DNA of 64,000 nucleotides from Pseudorhodoferax soli (GCF_003337555.1 NZ_QPJK01000004.1:285320-349319); one strand, 5' to 3'. Positions 37,760 to 49,806 are shown, numbered from the stretch's first letter. Numbers and translations are program-made. Notes: a model not told the origin generated them from the letters alone.

Positions 37760-37788
37760 AATAACATCGCGAGATGGCGTCGCGCCGA

Positions 37789-38412
37789 TCAGCGCGAATA
37801 CAGTTCGACGATCAGCGATTCGTTGATGTCGGCGCCGAACTCGTCGCGGTCCGGCGTCTTCTTGAAGGTGCCTTCGGCCTTGTCCAGGCTGACTTCCACC
37901 CAAGCCGGGATCCCGACTTGCTGGGCCAGTTGCAGCGCTTCGACGATGCGGTTCTGCTTCTTGGACTTCTCGCGCACGGCGACCACGTCACCGACCTTGA
38001 CCGAGTAGGAAGCGATGTTCACGCTCTTGCCATTCACGGTGATGGCCTTGTGCGAGACCAGCTGGCGTGCTTCAGCGCGCGTGGAACCGAAGCCCATGCG
38101 GTAGACCACGTTGTCCAGGCGCGATTCCAGCAGCGACAGCAGGTTGGCGCCGGTGTTGCCACGGCGACGGTCGGCTTCTTCGAAGTAGCGGCGGAACTGC
38201 TTCTCGAGCACGCCGTACATGCGCTTGACCTTCTGCTTCTCGCGCAGCTGCAGACCGTAGTCGCTGGTGCGGGCGCCGGAGGTGCGGCCATGCTGGCCGG
38301 GCTTGGAGTCGAACTTGGCCTTGTCGCTGATCGAGCGGCGGGCGCTCTTCAGGAACAGGTCGGTGCCTTCGCGGCGGGAAAGTTTGGCCTTGGGGCCGAG
38401 ATAGCGTGCCAC
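37789..38412 (-). CDS. rpsD: 30S ribosomal protein S4
   Basis: The 207-residue S4 is a primary 16S rRNA binder and, in enterics, the translational repressor of the alpha operon. It begins with GTG (read as M) [18 protein letters not shown]; the GTG at 38410-38412 is where homologues start, and seven further in-frame upstream codons are not conserved. The S4 RNA-binding domain ([20 protein letters not shown]) is intact. I see no second zinc-type cysteine knot. Confidence 0.97.
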   Translation of the reverse strand: MARYLGPKAKLSRREGTDLFLKSARRSISDKAKFDSKPGQHGRTSGARTSDYGLQLREKQKVKRMYGVLEKQFRRYFEEADRRRGNTGANLLSLLESRLDNVVYRMGFGSTRAEARQLVSHKAITVNGKSVNIASYSVKVGDVVAVREKSKKQNRIVEALQLAQQVGIPAWVEVSLDKAEGTFKKTPDRDEFGADINESLIVELYSR

Positions 38413-38509
38413 TTGGTGTGTCCTTTGAATCAACTGCTGCGGCGCAACGCCGCAGGAGCCGCCGGTCAGTTGCCGACGGCGGTGGGCTTATGAGAGGAGC
38501 GAGAAACGC

Positions 38510-38914
38510 TCAGATGCGGCGGCGCTTTTGCGGGCGGCAGCCGTTGTGCGGGACCGGCGTCACGTCGGAGATCGACGTGATGCGGATGCCCAGCGCACCG
38601 AGTGCACGAACCGACGACTCGCGACCGGGGCCAGGGCCCTTGATCTCGACATCCAGGTTCTTGATGCCCTGCTCCATCGCAGCACGGCCAGCCACTTCGG
38701 ACGCCACCTGAGCAGCGAACGGCGTGGACTTGCGCGAGCCCTTGAAGCCTTGGCCACCCGACGATGCCCACGACAGGGCGTTGCCCTGACGATCGGTGAT
38801 CGTGATGATGGTGTTGTTGAACGAGGCATGCACGTGCGCAACTCCGTCGGAGACGTTCTTGCGGACCTTCTTGCGCACGCGCTGGGCGGCGTTGTTCGAC
38901 GGAGCTTTAGCCAT
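38510..38914 (-). CDS. rpsK: 30S ribosomal protein S11
   Basis: The 134-residue S11 of the small-subunit platform. It shows [21 protein letters not shown] and the C-terminal [18 protein letters not shown], both highly conserved. It sits between rpsM and rpsD in the standard alpha order, with a 97-base gap to rpsD. Confidence 0.98.
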   Translation of the reverse strand: MAKAPSNNAAQRVRKKVRKNVSDGVAHVHASFNNTIITITDRQGNALSWASSGGQGFKGSRKSTPFAAQVASEVAGRAAMEQGIKNLDVEIKGPGPGRESSVRALGALGIRITSISDVTPVPHNGCRPQKRRRI

Positions 38915-38932
38915 GGTGATCTCTCAATCTCT

Positions 38933-39298
38933 TTACTTCTTCAGGGCCTGAGCGGCCTTGCGCGGACCCTTGCGGGTACGGGCGTTGGTGCGCGTACGCT
39001 GGCCGCGCATGGGCAGGCCGCGGCGATGGCGGAAGCCGCGGTAGCAGCCGATGTCCATCAGGCGCTTGATGTTCATCGTCGTTTCACGGCGCAGGTCACC
39101 CTCGATCGTGAATGCGGCGATCTGGTCGCGGATCTTTTCCAGATCAGCGTCCGTCAGGTCCTTGACCTTCTTCGCGTAGTCGATGCCACAGGCTTCGCAG
39201 ATCTGGCGCGCGCGGGTGCGGCCGATGCCGAAAATCGCGGTCAGGCCAATCTCGGCGTGCTTGTGCGGCGGAATGTTGATACCAGCAATACGTGCCAT
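38933..39298 (-). CDS. rpsM: 30S ribosomal protein S13
   Basis: The 121-residue S13, which contacts the head of the 30S subunit and the P-site tRNA. It shows [20 protein letters not shown], the helix-two-turn-helix [17 protein letters not shown] and the conserved tail [18 protein letters not shown]. It is the first gene of the alpha group after rpmJ, 19 bases downstream. Confidence 0.98.
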   Translation of the reverse strand: MARIAGINIPPHKHAEIGLTAIFGIGRTRARQICEACGIDYAKKVKDLTDADLEKIRDQIAAFTIEGDLRRETTMNIKRLMDIGCYRGFRHRRGLPMRGQRTRTNARTRKGPRKAAQALKK

Positions 39299-39317
39299 AA
39301 CGTCCTCTTAAATCTGG

Positions 39318-39431
39318 TCAGCCTTGGCGCTGCTTGTGACGCGGATCGGTGCAGATCACGCGGACCACGCCGTTGCGACGGATGATCTTGCAGTTGCGGC
39401 AGATTTTCTTGACCGAAGCCGAAACTCTCAT
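39318..39431 (-). CDS. rpmJ: 50S ribosomal protein L36
   Basis: A 37-residue protein translated from the minus strand: [20 protein letters not shown], then [17 protein letters not shown]. The zinc-ribbon ligands (C11, C14, C27, H33 region) are present, so this is the zinc-binding form. It lies between the infA remnant and rpsM. An AGGAGAGAG ribosome site precedes it. Confidence 0.96.
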   Translation of the reverse strand: MRVSASVKKICRNCKIIRRNGVVRVICTDPRHKQRQG

Positions 39432-39450
39432 AACTCTCTCCTAAAACTGT

Positions 39451-39555
39451 TTAGCCATTCAACCCATTGGCGCGCAACACTCTGCGCGCATGCGACAGGT
39501 CGTAAGGCGTCAATTCGACCGTCACCTCTGGCGTCGCATCTTGCGACCGACCCAT
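39451..39555 (-). pseudogene. infA: Truncated infA (translation initiation factor IF-1) remnant
   Basis: A 34-codon frame directly after secY (stop TGA, one base, then ATG) ends with VTVELTPYDLSHARRVLRAN. This closely matches the C-terminus of IF-1 (VTVELTPYDLSRARIVFRAK). The first 48 or so residues of the 72-residue protein, including most of the OB fold, are missing; the preceding residues MGRSQDATPE are unrelated. It sits exactly where infA normally lies, between secY and rpmJ. A functional infA must be elsewhere. Whether the short peptide is made is unknown. Confidence 0.8.
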
Positions 39556-39556
39556 C

Positions 39557-40876
39557 TCAACCGCCCTTGAAGTTCGCCTTCTTGAGCAACGACTCATACT
39601 GCTGCGACATCATGTAGTTCTGCACCTGGGCCATGAAGTCCATGGTGACGACCACGATGATCAGCAGCGATGTCCCACCGAAGTAGAACGGAACGTTGTA
39701 CTTCAGGATCAGGAACTCCGGCAGCAGGCAGACGAAGGTGATGTAAATCGCACCAGCCAACGTCAGCCGCAGCAGGATCTTGTCGATGTAGCGCGCGGTC
39801 TGCTCACCCGGGCGGATACCCGGAATGAACGCGCCGCTCTTCTTCAGGTTGTCCGCCGTCTCACGGCTGTTGAACACCAACGCCGTGTAGAAGAAACAGA
39901 AGAACACGATCGCTGCGGCGTAGAACATCACGTAGATCGGCTGGCCGGGGCTCAGCGTCGCAGCGGCATCGCGCAGCAGACGGGAGAACCAGCCTTCGCC
40001 ACCCGAACTCATCCAGCCCACCACCGTCGCCGGCAGCAGGATGATGGACGACGCGAAGATCGGCGGGATCACGCCAGCCATGTTCAGCTTCAGGGGCAGA
40101 TGGGACGATTGCCCGCCATACACCTTGTTGCCGACCTGGCGCCGCGCATAGTTCACGAGGATCTTGCGCTGCCCACGTTCCACGAACACCACGAAGTAGG
40201 TGACCAGAGCCACGACCACCACGATGATCAGCGCCACGATGATGCTCATCGCACCCGTGCGCACCAGTTCGAGCAGGCCGCCGATGGAACTCGGCAGCCC
40301 GGCCGCGATGCCGGCAAAGATCAGGATCGAGATGCCGTTGCCCAGACCACGCTCGGTGATCTGCTCACCCAGCCACATCAGGAACATCGTGCCTGCCGTC
40401 AGGCTCACGACCGCCGTCATGCGGAAGCCGAAACCGGGCGAAATCACCAGGCCAGCGGAGCTTTCCAGCGCGACCGCGATCGACAGCGACTGGAACAGGG
40501 CCAGCGCCAGCGTGCCATAGCGCGTGAACTGCGTGATCTTGCGACGACCGGCCTCGCCTTCCTTCTTCAGTTGCTCGAAGGTCGGCACGACGTAGGTCGC
40601 CAGTTGCATGATGATCGACGCCGAGATGTACGGCATGATCCCCAACGCGAACACGGTGAAGCGCGACAGCGCTCCGCCCGAGAACATGTTGAACAGGTTC
40701 AGGATGCCGCCCTGCTGGCCGCTGAACAACTGACGCAGCTGATCCGGGTTGATGCCCGGCACCGGGATGTGCGCCCCGATGCGGTAGACGACCAGCGCCA
40801 GCAGCAAGAAGACCAGCCGGCGACGCAGGTCGCCGAACTTGCCCGTCTTTGCGATGTTTGCCGTACTAGTGGCCAC
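39557..40876 (-). CDS. secY: Preprotein translocase subunit SecY
   Basis: The 439-residue core channel of the Sec translocon, with ten membrane helices. It shows [21 protein letters not shown] (the second helix region and plug side), [12 protein letters not shown] and, near the C-terminus, [34 protein letters not shown] in the conserved cytoplasmic loop. It lies after rplO in the spc operon. Its stop is followed after one base by the ATG of the infA remnant. Confidence 0.98.
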   Translation of the reverse strand: MATSTANIAKTGKFGDLRRRLVFLLLALVVYRIGAHIPVPGINPDQLRQLFSGQQGGILNLFNMFSGGALSRFTVFALGIMPYISASIIMQLATYVVPTFEQLKKEGEAGRRKITQFTRYGTLALALFQSLSIAVALESSAGLVISPGFGFRMTAVVSLTAGTMFLMWLGEQITERGLGNGISILIFAGIAAGLPSSIGGLLELVRTGAMSIIVALIIVVVVALVTYFVVFVERGQRKILVNYARRQVGNKVYGGQSSHLPLKLNMAGVIPPIFASSIILLPATVVGWMSSGGEGWFSRLLRDAAATLSPGQPIYVMFYAAAIVFFCFFYTALVFNSRETADNLKKSGAFIPGIRPGEQTARYIDKILLRLTLAGAIYITFVCLLPEFLILKYNVPFYFGGTSLLIIVVVTMDFMAQVQNYMMSQQYESLLKKANFKGG

Positions 40877-40905
40877 CAGGCGAATCCTCGTTCACGACCT
40901 GTGGA

Positions 40906-41337
40906 TCAGGCCAGGCTGCCGCCGGCTGCTTCGATCGCAGCCTTGGCAGATGCGGTGGCGCCAATGCCGGTCAGCTTCACGGCCAGCGTGAGCTTGCCCG
41001 TGCTGATGACCTTGACGACCTTGGCTTGCTGACCGATCAGGCCGGCTTGCTTCAGCGTCAGCGCGTCGACTTCGGCGGCACCCAGCTTTTCCAGCGCGGC
41101 GAGGGTGACCTCGGCGTTGAATTGCAGCAGGTGCGACTTGAAGCCACGCTTGGGCAGGCGACGGTGCATGGGCATTTGACCGCCCTCGAAGCCGACCTTG
41201 TGGTAGCCGCCGGAACGCGACTTCTGGCCCTTGTGACCGCGGCCTGCGGTCTTGCCCAGGCCGGAGCCGATGCCACGGCCGACACGGCGCTTGGCATGCT
41301 TGGCGCCAGCGGCGGGTTGGATGCTGTTGAGTTCCAT
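40906..41337 (-). CDS. rplO: 50S ribosomal protein L15
   Basis: The 143-residue L15 with the conserved glycine/basic N-terminal extension ([28 protein letters not shown]) that penetrates 23S rRNA. The C-terminal domain ends [13 protein letters not shown]. It lies between rpmD and secY. Confidence 0.98.
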   Translation of the reverse strand: MELNSIQPAAGAKHAKRRVGRGIGSGLGKTAGRGHKGQKSRSGGYHKVGFEGGQMPMHRRLPKRGFKSHLLQFNAEVTLAALEKLGAAEVDALTLKQAGLIGQQAKVVKVISTGKLTLAVKLTGIGATASAKAAIEAAGGSLA

Positions 41338-41348
41338 CGTCGTTCCTC

Positions 41349-41531
41349 TTACAGGACCTTCACCAGGTAGGCGATCTTGTTGATCATGCCGCGCACTTCA
41401 GGAGAGTCCTTCAGTTCGCTCACGCTGTTGAGCTTGCGCAGACCCAGGCCACGCACGGTGGCGCGGTGGGATTCCTTGGTGCCAATGGGGCTGCGCACCA
41501 GTTGCACCTTGACGGTTTGTTCGGTAGACAT
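41349..41531 (-). CDS. rpmD: 50S ribosomal protein L30
   Basis: The 60-residue L30: [20 protein letters not shown] followed by [20 protein letters not shown]. Size and sequence are typical, and it sits between rpsE and rplO in the usual order. Confidence 0.97.
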   Translation of the reverse strand: MSTEQTVKVQLVRSPIGTKESHRATVRGLGLRKLNSVSELKDSPEVRGMINKIAYLVKVL

Positions 41532-41545
41532 GTTCAGTCCCTCGC

Positions 41546-42070
41546 TCAGCCGAAGATCTCTTCGACCGTCTTGCCACGCTTTGCAGCAACGTTGCCCGGC
41601 GTGGTGGAGTTGCGCAGCGCGTCCAGCGTTGCACGCACCATGTTGTACGGGTTGGACGAGCCATGGCTCTTGGCCACGACGTCGGTGATGCCCAGCACTT
41701 CGAAGACGGCGCGCATCGGGCCGCCGGCGATGATGCCGGTACCCTTGGGAGCCGGGCTCATCATGACGCGTGCGGCGCCATGGTGGCCGTGCACCGTGTG
41801 GAACACGGTACCGTTCTTCAGCGTGACCTTGACCATGTTGCGACGGGCTTCGTCCATCGCCTTCTGCACGGCAGCAGGCACTTCCTTGGACTTGCCCTTG
41901 CCCATGCCGACGCGGCCGTCGCCGTCGCCAACCACGGTCAGTGCGGCGAAACCGAGGATACGGCCACCCTTCACCACCTTGGTGACGCGGTTGACCGCGA
42001 TCATCTTCTCGCGCAGGCCGTCCTCAGGCCCTTCAGCCTTGCCCTGCATCTTCCCTTGCATTCTTGCCAT
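41546..42070 (-). CDS. rpsE: 30S ribosomal protein S5
   Basis: The 174-residue S5, a decoding-fidelity protein, with the N-terminal double-stranded-RNA-binding domain ([24 protein letters not shown]) and [19 protein letters not shown]. The N-terminal extension [18 protein letters not shown] is slightly long but usual in this group. Confidence 0.97.
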   Translation of the reverse strand: MARMQGKMQGKAEGPEDGLREKMIAVNRVTKVVKGGRILGFAALTVVGDGDGRVGMGKGKSKEVPAAVQKAMDEARRNMVKVTLKNGTVFHTVHGHHGAARVMMSPAPKGTGIIAGGPMRAVFEVLGITDVVAKSHGSSNPYNMVRATLDALRNSTTPGNVAAKRGKTVEEIFG

Positions 42071-42087
42071 GATGGATTCCGATCTCT

Positions 42088-42453
42088 TTAGAACTGCAAG
42101 CCGGCTTCACGGGCTGCGTCGGCCAGAGCCTTGACGCGGCCGTGGTAGGCGAAGCCGGAGCGGTCGAAGGCGACCTTCTCGACGCCAGCAGCCTTGGCCT
42201 TCTCGGCGATGCGCTTGCCGATCACCGTGGCAGCGGCGGCATTGCCACCCTTGCCAGAGGCGCCCAGTTCCTTGCGCACGTCGGCTTCCTGCGTGGAAGC
42301 AGAGGCCAGCACCTTGGCGCCGTCGCCGGAGATGACGCTGGCGTAGATGTGCAGATTGGTACGGTTCACGGTCAGGCGTGCAACACCTTGCGTGGCGATC
42401 CGGATACGGGTCTGACGCGCGCGGCGCAGACGTTGTTCTTTCTTGGTCAACAT
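42088..42453 (-). CDS. rplR: 50S ribosomal protein L18
   Basis: The 121-residue L18, the 5S rRNA binder, beginning [19 protein letters not shown] and ending [17 protein letters not shown]. Two ATGs are adjacent; the second is used because it stands 7 bases after an AAGGGG element. It lies between rplF and rpsE. Confidence 0.97.
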   Translation of the reverse strand: MLTKKEQRLRRARQTRIRIATQGVARLTVNRTNLHIYASVISGDGAKVLASASTQEADVRKELGASGKGGNAAAATVIGKRIAEKAKAAGVEKVAFDRSGFAYHGRVKALADAAREAGLQF

Positions 42454-42464
42454 CATGCTGCCCC

Positions 42465-42998
42465 TTACTTCTTCTTCGTTTCCTTGATCGTGACCTTCTC
42501 GTCCGCGTAGCGGATGCCCTTGCCCTTGTAGGGCTCGGGCGGACGGATGGCACGAATCTCGGCTGCGATCTGGCCGACGCGTTGGCGGTCGGCACCCTTG
42601 ATCACGATTTCCGTGGGAGCGGGCGTGGCCACCGTGATACCGGCGGGCATGTCCACATTGACGGGGTGCGAATAGCCAACGGCCAGGTTCAGCTTGGCGC
42701 CCTGGGCGGCGGCCTTGTAGCCCACGCCGATCAGGGTCAGCTTCTTCTCGAAGCCCTTGCTGACGCCGACGACCATGTTGTTCACCAGCTGACGCATGGT
42801 GCCGCTCATGGCATTGGCTTCGCGCGATTCGTCGATCGGCGTGAAGCTCAGCTTGCCGCCTTCGCTCTTGACCGTGACCAGGCGGTTCTGGGTCAGCGAC
42901 AGCTGGCCGCCGGAACCCTTGACGCTGATCTGGTCGTCTTTGACCGCCACATCCACACCCGCGGGAATGGACACCGGCGCTTTACCTACTCGAGACAT
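42465..42998 (-). CDS. rplF: 50S ribosomal protein L6
   Basis: The 177-residue L6 with two related domains: [20 protein letters not shown], and the second-domain signature [16 protein letters not shown] near the C-terminus that contacts the sarcin-ricin region. It is 24 bases after rpsH. Confidence 0.98.
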   Translation of the reverse strand: MSRVGKAPVSIPAGVDVAVKDDQISVKGSGGQLSLTQNRLVTVKSEGGKLSFTPIDESREANAMSGTMRQLVNNMVVGVSKGFEKKLTLIGVGYKAAAQGAKLNLAVGYSHPVNVDMPAGITVATPAPTEIVIKGADRQRVGQIAAEIRAIRPPEPYKGKGIRYADEKVTIKETKKK

Positions 42999-43022
42999 GT
43001 GCTCTTTCTCCTGGCTGCCGGT

Positions 43023-43418
43023 TTAGGCGACGTAGCAAAGAACTTCGCCACCCACACCGGATGCGCGCGCTTTGCGGTCGGTCATGACGCCCTTGGGCGT
43101 CGTCACGATGGCCACGCCCAGACCGTTCTGGACCTGGGGGATGGCGTCGTGGCCCTTGTAGACGCGCAGGCCGGGACGGCTCACGCGCTCGATGCGCTCG
43201 ATCACAGGGCGACCGGCGTAGTACTTCAGTGCGATTTCCAGTTCGGACTTGTTGCCGTCCTGGACGACGCGGAAACCGTCGATGTAGCCCTCGTCCTTCA
43301 GGACCTGGGCGATGGCGATCTTCACTTTGGAAGAAGGCAGCGTCACCGTGGTCTTGGACACCATCTGCGCGTTGCGGATGCGGGTCAGCAGATCGGCGAT
43401 CGGATCACTCATGCTCAT
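43023..43418 (-). CDS. rpsH: 30S ribosomal protein S8
   Basis: The 131-residue S8, a central-domain 16S rRNA binder and, in enterics, the spc-operon translational repressor. It shows [18 protein letters not shown] and the C-terminal motif [23 protein letters not shown]. It lies between rpsN and rplF. Confidence 0.98.
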   Translation of the reverse strand: MSMSDPIADLLTRIRNAQMVSKTTVTLPSSKVKIAIAQVLKDEGYIDGFRVVQDGNKSELEIALKYYAGRPVIERIERVSRPGLRVYKGHDAIPQVQNGLGVAIVTTPKGVMTDRKARASGVGGEVLCYVA

Positions 43419-43436
43419 TTCGAATCTCCTGCCTGC

Positions 43437-43742
43437 TTACCAGCTGGCCTTGGTCACGCCGGGGATGTCGCCCGCGAACGCGAGTTCGCGGATCTTGGCG
43501 CGTGCCAGGCCGAATTGACGGAAGGTGCCACGCGGGCGACCCGTGATTTCGCAGCGGTTGCGCTGGCGGGTGGGGTTCGCATTGCGCGGCAGCTTTTGCA
43601 GCGCCTGGCGAGCGGCATCGCGCTCTTCATCGCTGTGCTTGGCGCTGTTGGCGATGCCCTTCAGCTCGGCGTGCTTGGCTGCGTACTTGGCAACCAGACG
43701 GTCCCGCTTCAGTTCGCGTTCGATCAAAGCTTTTTTGGCCAT
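43437..43742 (-). CDS. rpsN: 30S ribosomal protein S14
   Basis: The 101-residue long, zinc-free form of S14: [20 protein letters not shown], ending [24 protein letters not shown]. It has only one cysteine ([11 protein letters not shown]), so there is no zinc finger. It lies between rplE and rpsH. Confidence 0.98.
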   Translation of the reverse strand: MAKKALIERELKRDRLVAKYAAKHAELKGIANSAKHSDEERDAARQALQKLPRNANPTRQRNRCEITGRPRGTFRQFGLARAKIRELAFAGDIPGVTKASW

Positions 43743-43752
43743 GGATCTGTCC

Positions 43753-44292
43753 TCAGTTCTTGAACGGGAATTTGAAGCCGGCGAGCAGTGCCTTGCACTC
43801 TTCGTCGGTCTTGGCCGTCGTGGTGATGCTGATGTTCAGGCCGCGCAGGGCGTCGACCTTGTCGTACTCGATCTCGGGGAAGATGATCTGTTCTTTGACG
43901 CCGATGTTGTAGTTGCCACGGCCATCGAAGGCGCGGCCGCTGATACCACGGAAGTCACGCACGCGCGGCAGGGCCACGGTGACGAAGCGGTCCAGGAACT
44001 CGTACATCTTCACGCCGCGCAGCGTGACCATGGCACCGATGGCCTGGCCTTCGCGGATCTTGAAGCCGGCGATGGCCTTCTTGGCCTTGGTCACGACGGG
44101 CTTCTGGCCGGCGATCTTGGTCAGGTCGCCGACGGCGTTGTCCATGATCTTCTTGTCGGCGACGGCCTCGCTCACGCCCATGTTCAGCGTGATCTTGGTC
44201 AGGCGCGGGACCTGCATCGGCGACTTGTAGCCGAACTTGGCGGTCAGCTCGGGAGCGACCTTCTCGCGGTAGTGTTGTTGCAGTCGTGCCAT
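43753..44292 (-). CDS. rplE: 50S ribosomal protein L5
   Basis: The 179-residue L5, a 5S rRNA and P-site tRNA contact: [20 protein letters not shown], with [19 protein letters not shown] and [20 protein letters not shown]. The second of two nearby ATGs is used, since it stands 7 bases from an AAGGTGG element; the other ATG (44298) overlaps the rplX stop. Confidence 0.97.
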   Translation of the reverse strand: MARLQQHYREKVAPELTAKFGYKSPMQVPRLTKITLNMGVSEAVADKKIMDNAVGDLTKIAGQKPVVTKAKKAIAGFKIREGQAIGAMVTLRGVKMYEFLDRFVTVALPRVRDFRGISGRAFDGRGNYNIGVKEQIIFPEIEYDKVDALRGLNISITTTAKTDEECKALLAGFKFPFKN

Positions 44293-44294
44293 GG

Positions 44295-44618
44295 TCATGC
44301 CACCTTGATTTCTTCGCCGCTGGACTTGAACACGCGGCTGCGCGTCTTGCCATCTGCGGACAGCTTGATGCCCACGCGGTCGGCCTTGCCAGTTGCGGCG
44401 TTGAAGATCGCCACGTTGGATTGGTGGATGGGCATGCCCTTTTCCACGATGCCGCCGGTGGTGCCCTTCATGGGGTTCGGCTTGACATGCTTCTTGACGA
44501 GGTTGATGCCCTCGACCAGCACATGCGAGTCGTCCGAACGCAGCAACACCTTGCCGCGCTTGCCCTTGTCGCGCCCGGTCAGCACGATCACTTCGTCGCC
44601 CTTGCGAATCTTGTTCAT
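44295..44618 (-). CDS. rplX: 50S ribosomal protein L24
   Basis: The 107-residue L24, an early assembly protein with an N-terminal KOW motif ([22 protein letters not shown]) and [13 protein letters not shown]. It follows rplN by 9 bases. Confidence 0.98.
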   Translation of the reverse strand: MNKIRKGDEVIVLTGRDKGKRGKVLLRSDDSHVLVEGINLVKKHVKPNPMKGTTGGIVEKGMPIHQSNVAIFNAATGKADRVGIKLSADGKTRSRVFKSSGEEIKVA

Positions 44619-44627
44619 GGCGTCCTC

Positions 44628-44996
44628 TTACAGAACTTCAGGGGCCAGGGACACGATCTTCATGAACTTCTCGGTACGCAGTTCACGCGTCACGGGTCCG
44701 AAGATGCGGGTGCCGATGGGCTCCAGCTTGGAATTGAGCAGCACGGCGGCATTGCCGTCGAACTTGACGAGCGAGCCATCGCCGCGGCGGATGCCCTTGG
44801 CGGTGCGCACCACGACGGCGCTGTAGATCTCGCCCTTCTTGACGCGACCGCGGGGAGCGGCTTCCTTGATGCTCACCTTGATGATGTCGCCGACACTGGC
44901 GTAGCGGCGCTTGGAGCCGCCCAGCACCTTGATGCACAGGACGGACTTCGCACCCGTGTTGTCGGCCACGTCCAGCCGGGATTCAGTTTGGATCAT
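44628..44996 (-). CDS. rplN: 50S ribosomal protein L14
   Basis: The 122-residue L14: [20 protein letters not shown], with the intersubunit-face motif [21 protein letters not shown]. It is the first gene of the spc operon here; the S10 operon genes that precede it in many bacteria are not upstream. The upstream gene is glpD. A promoter lies about 160 bases before the start. Confidence 0.98.
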   Translation of the reverse strand: MIQTESRLDVADNTGAKSVLCIKVLGGSKRRYASVGDIIKVSIKEAAPRGRVKKGEIYSAVVVRTAKGIRRGDGSLVKFDGNAAVLLNSKLEPIGTRIFGPVTRELRTEKFMKIVSLAPEVL

Positions 44997-45155
44997 TTAG
45001 CTATTCCCAACTTGTACCGGGAGGGCCGCGGCACCGGGACAACCCCGAACCTGCAACCCGCCTAGTCAGTCTTGGGCCCGTCGCTCACACCCCGAACCAC
45101 TCGGAGCACTCGCGTTTGGGCAAGAAACTCATCGCCTTTTAAGGCGAAGCCCGCA

Positions 45156-45184
45156 ATTATGTTGGCCCTGGCGCGCCATGTCAA
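45156..45184 (-). promoter_or_regulatory. Near-consensus sigma-70 promoter for the rplN (spc) operon
   Basis: Read on the minus strand, TTGACA (45179-45184) is separated by exactly 17 bases from CATAAT (45156-45161), a 5-of-6 -10. The expected start near 45149 gives an mRNA leader of about 150 bases before rplN. The -35 is only 14 bases past the end of glpD. The palindrome CGCCTTTTAAGGCG at 45134-45147 lies at the beginning of the leader. Confidence 0.85.
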
Positions 45185-45197
45185 GCGGGTGATGCGA

Positions 45198-46799
45198 TCA
45201 GACCTGCGCGTCGGGCAGATAGGACTGCGCCAGGGCCTGGAAGGCTTCGGGTTCGGGGGCCGGGCAGCCCTCGTCCAGCAGGATGTCGGCAACCGGCCGG
45301 GCCAGCGCAGCGGCCTGGCGCGCATCCAGGAAAAGCAGGCGCACACGCCGGGCCAGCACATCTTCCACCGTGCGTGCGTACTCGTGGCGCGCGGCGAAGC
45401 GCACCATGGCCTCGCTCACGCCGGAGCCGAGCATGCGCTCACTTCCTGCCATAGATGCGACGGCCTGCCAGTCGCTGCCGTAGCCCTGGTGGCCCTGCGG
45501 TGCGCTCATCGGCGGGCGGTCCTGCGGCAGGCGGTCGTCGGCGCCGACCAGGCGCAGGCGCTGCGTGCGGCACGGGGCTTCGCCCGGCAGCAGCTGGCGT
45601 GCGTAGCATTGTTGCAACACGTCCTCCGCCATGGCCCGGTAGGTGGTCCATTTGCCGCCGGTCACGGTGACCAGGCCGCTGGCGCTGACCTGCACGGTGT
45701 GCTCGCGGCTGATCTTCTTGGTGGCGGCGTCGTCGCCAGAGGGCTTGACCAGCGGGCGCAGGCCGACCCAGCAACTCAGGATGTCGGTGCGCAGTGGTGG
45801 GCGGGCGAGGTAGCGCGCCGATTCGCCCAGGATGAAGTCCAGCTCTTCGGCGAACGGGCGCGGCTCGTAGGGCAGGTCCTGGCGCGGCGTGTCGGTCGTC
45901 CCGAGGATCAGCTTGCCGAGCCAGGGCACGGCGAACAGCACGCGCCCGTCGGCCGTTTTCGGCACCAGCAGTGCATGGTCGGTCGGCATGAAAGAGCGGT
46001 CGACCACGGCATGCACGCCCTGGCTGGGGGCCACGATCGGTGTGACCGGCCGCGCCAGGGCCTGGGCGTCCTGGGCCCGCAGCTGATCGACCCAGACCCC
46101 CGTGGCATTGACCACGCAGCCGGCGCGCACGGCATGCACGGCGCCGGTCTCGCGGTCCTCCAGCGTCAGGCCGACCACCTTGCCCCCCTCGTGCACCAGC
46201 CTCGTGGCCGCGCAATAGTTGATGGCCAGCGCCCCGTGCCGGGCCGCCGTGCGTGCCAGCGCCAGCGCCAGGCGCGCATCGTCGAACTGGCCGTCCCAGT
46301 ACAGCACCCCGCCCTTGAGGCCCTGCGGCCGGATGTTCGGCAGGGCCGACAGCACGCCCCCGCGCGACAGGAAACGCGTGGAGCCCAGCCCCGCGTCGCC
46401 GGCCAGCAGGTCGTAGGCCTTGAGGCCGGCGCCATAGAACGGGCCTTCCCACAGCGCGTAGCAAGGCATCACGAAGGCCAGCGGCTGGGCCAGGTGCGGC
46501 GCGTTGTGCAACAGCGTGGTGCGCTCGTGCAGCGCCTCGCGCACCAGGCCCACGTTGCCCTGGGCCAGGTAACGCACACCGCCGTGCACGAGCTTGGTCG
46601 CGCGCGACGACGTGCCCTTGGCGAAGTCGTGCGACTCCACGAGCAGCGTGCGCAGGCCGCGCGAGGCCGCGTCCACGGCCACACCGAGGCCGGTGGCGCC
46701 ACCGCCAACGATGGCGATGTCGAACGGCGGCGCAGCACCGAGCGCCGCGAACAGCGCGGCACGCTCGGTGGTTTGAGGAGAGGAAGGGTTGGAGCTCAT
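45198..46799 (-). CDS. glpD: Aerobic glycerol-3-phosphate dehydrogenase
   Basis: The 533-residue membrane-associated FAD enzyme oxidises glycerol-3-phosphate to dihydroxyacetone phosphate and passes electrons to quinone. The N-terminal FAD motif FDIAIVGGGATGLGVAVDA and KGTSSRATKLVHGGVRYL are diagnostic, with VTVTGGKWTTYRAMAED in the C-terminal half. The start is MSSNPSS; upstream in-frame sequence is not conserved. It is the last gene of the glpSTPQV operon, so imported glycerol, phosphorylated by GlpK, is oxidised here. Confidence 0.95.
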   Translation of the reverse strand: MSSNPSSPQTTERAALFAALGAAPPFDIAIVGGGATGLGVAVDAASRGLRTLLVESHDFAKGTSSRATKLVHGGVRYLAQGNVGLVREALHERTTLLHNAPHLAQPLAFVMPCYALWEGPFYGAGLKAYDLLAGDAGLGSTRFLSRGGVLSALPNIRPQGLKGGVLYWDGQFDDARLALALARTAARHGALAINYCAATRLVHEGGKVVGLTLEDRETGAVHAVRAGCVVNATGVWVDQLRAQDAQALARPVTPIVAPSQGVHAVVDRSFMPTDHALLVPKTADGRVLFAVPWLGKLILGTTDTPRQDLPYEPRPFAEELDFILGESARYLARPPLRTDILSCWVGLRPLVKPSGDDAATKKISREHTVQVSASGLVTVTGGKWTTYRAMAEDVLQQCYARQLLPGEAPCRTQRLRLVGADDRLPQDRPPMSAPQGHQGYGSDWQAVASMAGSERMLGSGVSEAMVRFAARHEYARTVEDVLARRVRLLFLDARQAAALARPVADILLDEGCPAPEPEAFQALAQSYLPDAQV

Positions 46800-46886
46800 C
46801 GGATGGTGGGGCCGCGCCCTGCGCTGGTGGCGCCGCACGGCCCTGGTGCGCGCCGCAACCACGATTGGCGGGCGGCGCGCGGCCGA

Positions 46887-48617
<1,731 letters not shown>

Positions 48618-48693
48618 GACTTGTCTCCTCATTGGACCCCCTGGCTCACACAACGCTCGGCTACCGGGGGCAGCAAGCCGAATCTTCGAAACC

Positions 48694-49002
48694 TCAACCC
48701 TTGCGCATCACCAGTGCCAGCAGCAGCATGGACGCGACGAAGCTGAACCAGACCGACGGCTCGGCCTCCAGGCCGAACCACTCGGCCAACTTGCCCGAGA
48801 GGCCGACGAAGGCCAGGTTCACATAGGCGGCAGACAGCAGGCCGATGAACAGCCGATCGCCGCGCGTGGTGGCGATCGGCAGGAAGCCGCGCCGCAGCGT
48901 GGTCGGCGACTTGAGCTCCCACAGCGTCATGCCCGCCAGCATCGCCACGATGCAACAGAAGAACACCGCGACCGGCAGCGTCCAGGCCATCCACTCGAAC
49001 AT
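48694..49002 (-). CDS. DUF2160 membrane protein of the glycerol transporter operon
   Basis: A 102-residue protein with three hydrophobic stretches: MFEWMAWTLPVAVFFCCIVA at the N-terminus, a middle segment with LFIGLLSAAYVNLAFVGLSG, and a C-terminal one with VWFSFVASMLLLALVM. It is recognised as DUF2160, which travels with glpSTPQV. A GGGGAGAG site precedes the ATG, and its start overlaps the glpQ stop. Its function is undefined; an accessory subunit of the importer is the simplest guess. Confidence 0.82.
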   Translation of the reverse strand: MFEWMAWTLPVAVFFCCIVAMLAGMTLWELKSPTTLRRGFLPIATTRGDRLFIGLLSAAYVNLAFVGLSGKLAEWFGLEAEPSVWFSFVASMLLLALVMRKG

Positions 49003-49806
49003 CAGACTCTCCCCATCGCAAAACCTTTTGCGATGTAGTTGCGCACGAACCAGATCACGATGGCCCCCGGCACGATGGTCAGCACCCCGGCCGCGGCCAG
49101 CGTTGCCCAGTCCATGCCGGACGCGCTCACGGTGCGCGTCATCGTCGCCACGATGGGCTTGGCGTTCACGCTGGTCAGCGTGCGCGCCAGCAGCAGTTCG
49201 ACCCAGCTGAACATGAAGCAGAAGAAGGCTGCGACGCCCACACCGGCCTTGATCAGCGGCAGGAAGATGGTCATGAAGAAGCGCGGGAAGGTGTAGCCGT
49301 CGATGTAGGCCGTCTCGTCGATCTCGCGCGGGATGCCGCTCATGAAGCCTTCCAGGATCCACACCGCCAGCGGCACGTTGAACAGCAGGTGCGCCAGCGC
49401 CACGGCCAGGTGCGTGTCCATGAGGCCCACCGTGGTGTAGAGCTGGAAGAACGGCAGCAGGAACACCGCCGGCGGCGTCATGCGGTTGGTCAGCAGCCAG
49501 AAGAACACATGCTTGTCGCCCAGGAAGCTGTAGCGCGAGAACGCGTAGGCCGCCGGCAGCGCGACCACCAGCGAGATCACCGTGTTGATGCCCACGTAGA
49601 TCAGGCTGTTGATGTAGCCGCCGTACCAGGACGGATCGGTCAGGATGGTGCGGTAATTCGCCCAGGTGAACTCGCGCGGCACCAGCGAGAAGCTGGACAG
49701 GATTTCCGCGTTCGTCTTGAACGACATGTTCACCATCCAGTAGATGGGCACCAGCGCGAAGACCAGGTAGGCCCAGAGGAACAGCGTCCTCTTCTGGAAC
49801 TTGCGT

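Noticed and set aside
39557-40876. Idea that secY is read into a fused IF-1 tail
   Set aside because: secY ends with its own TGA before the infA stub; the stub starts at a separate ATG in another frame.
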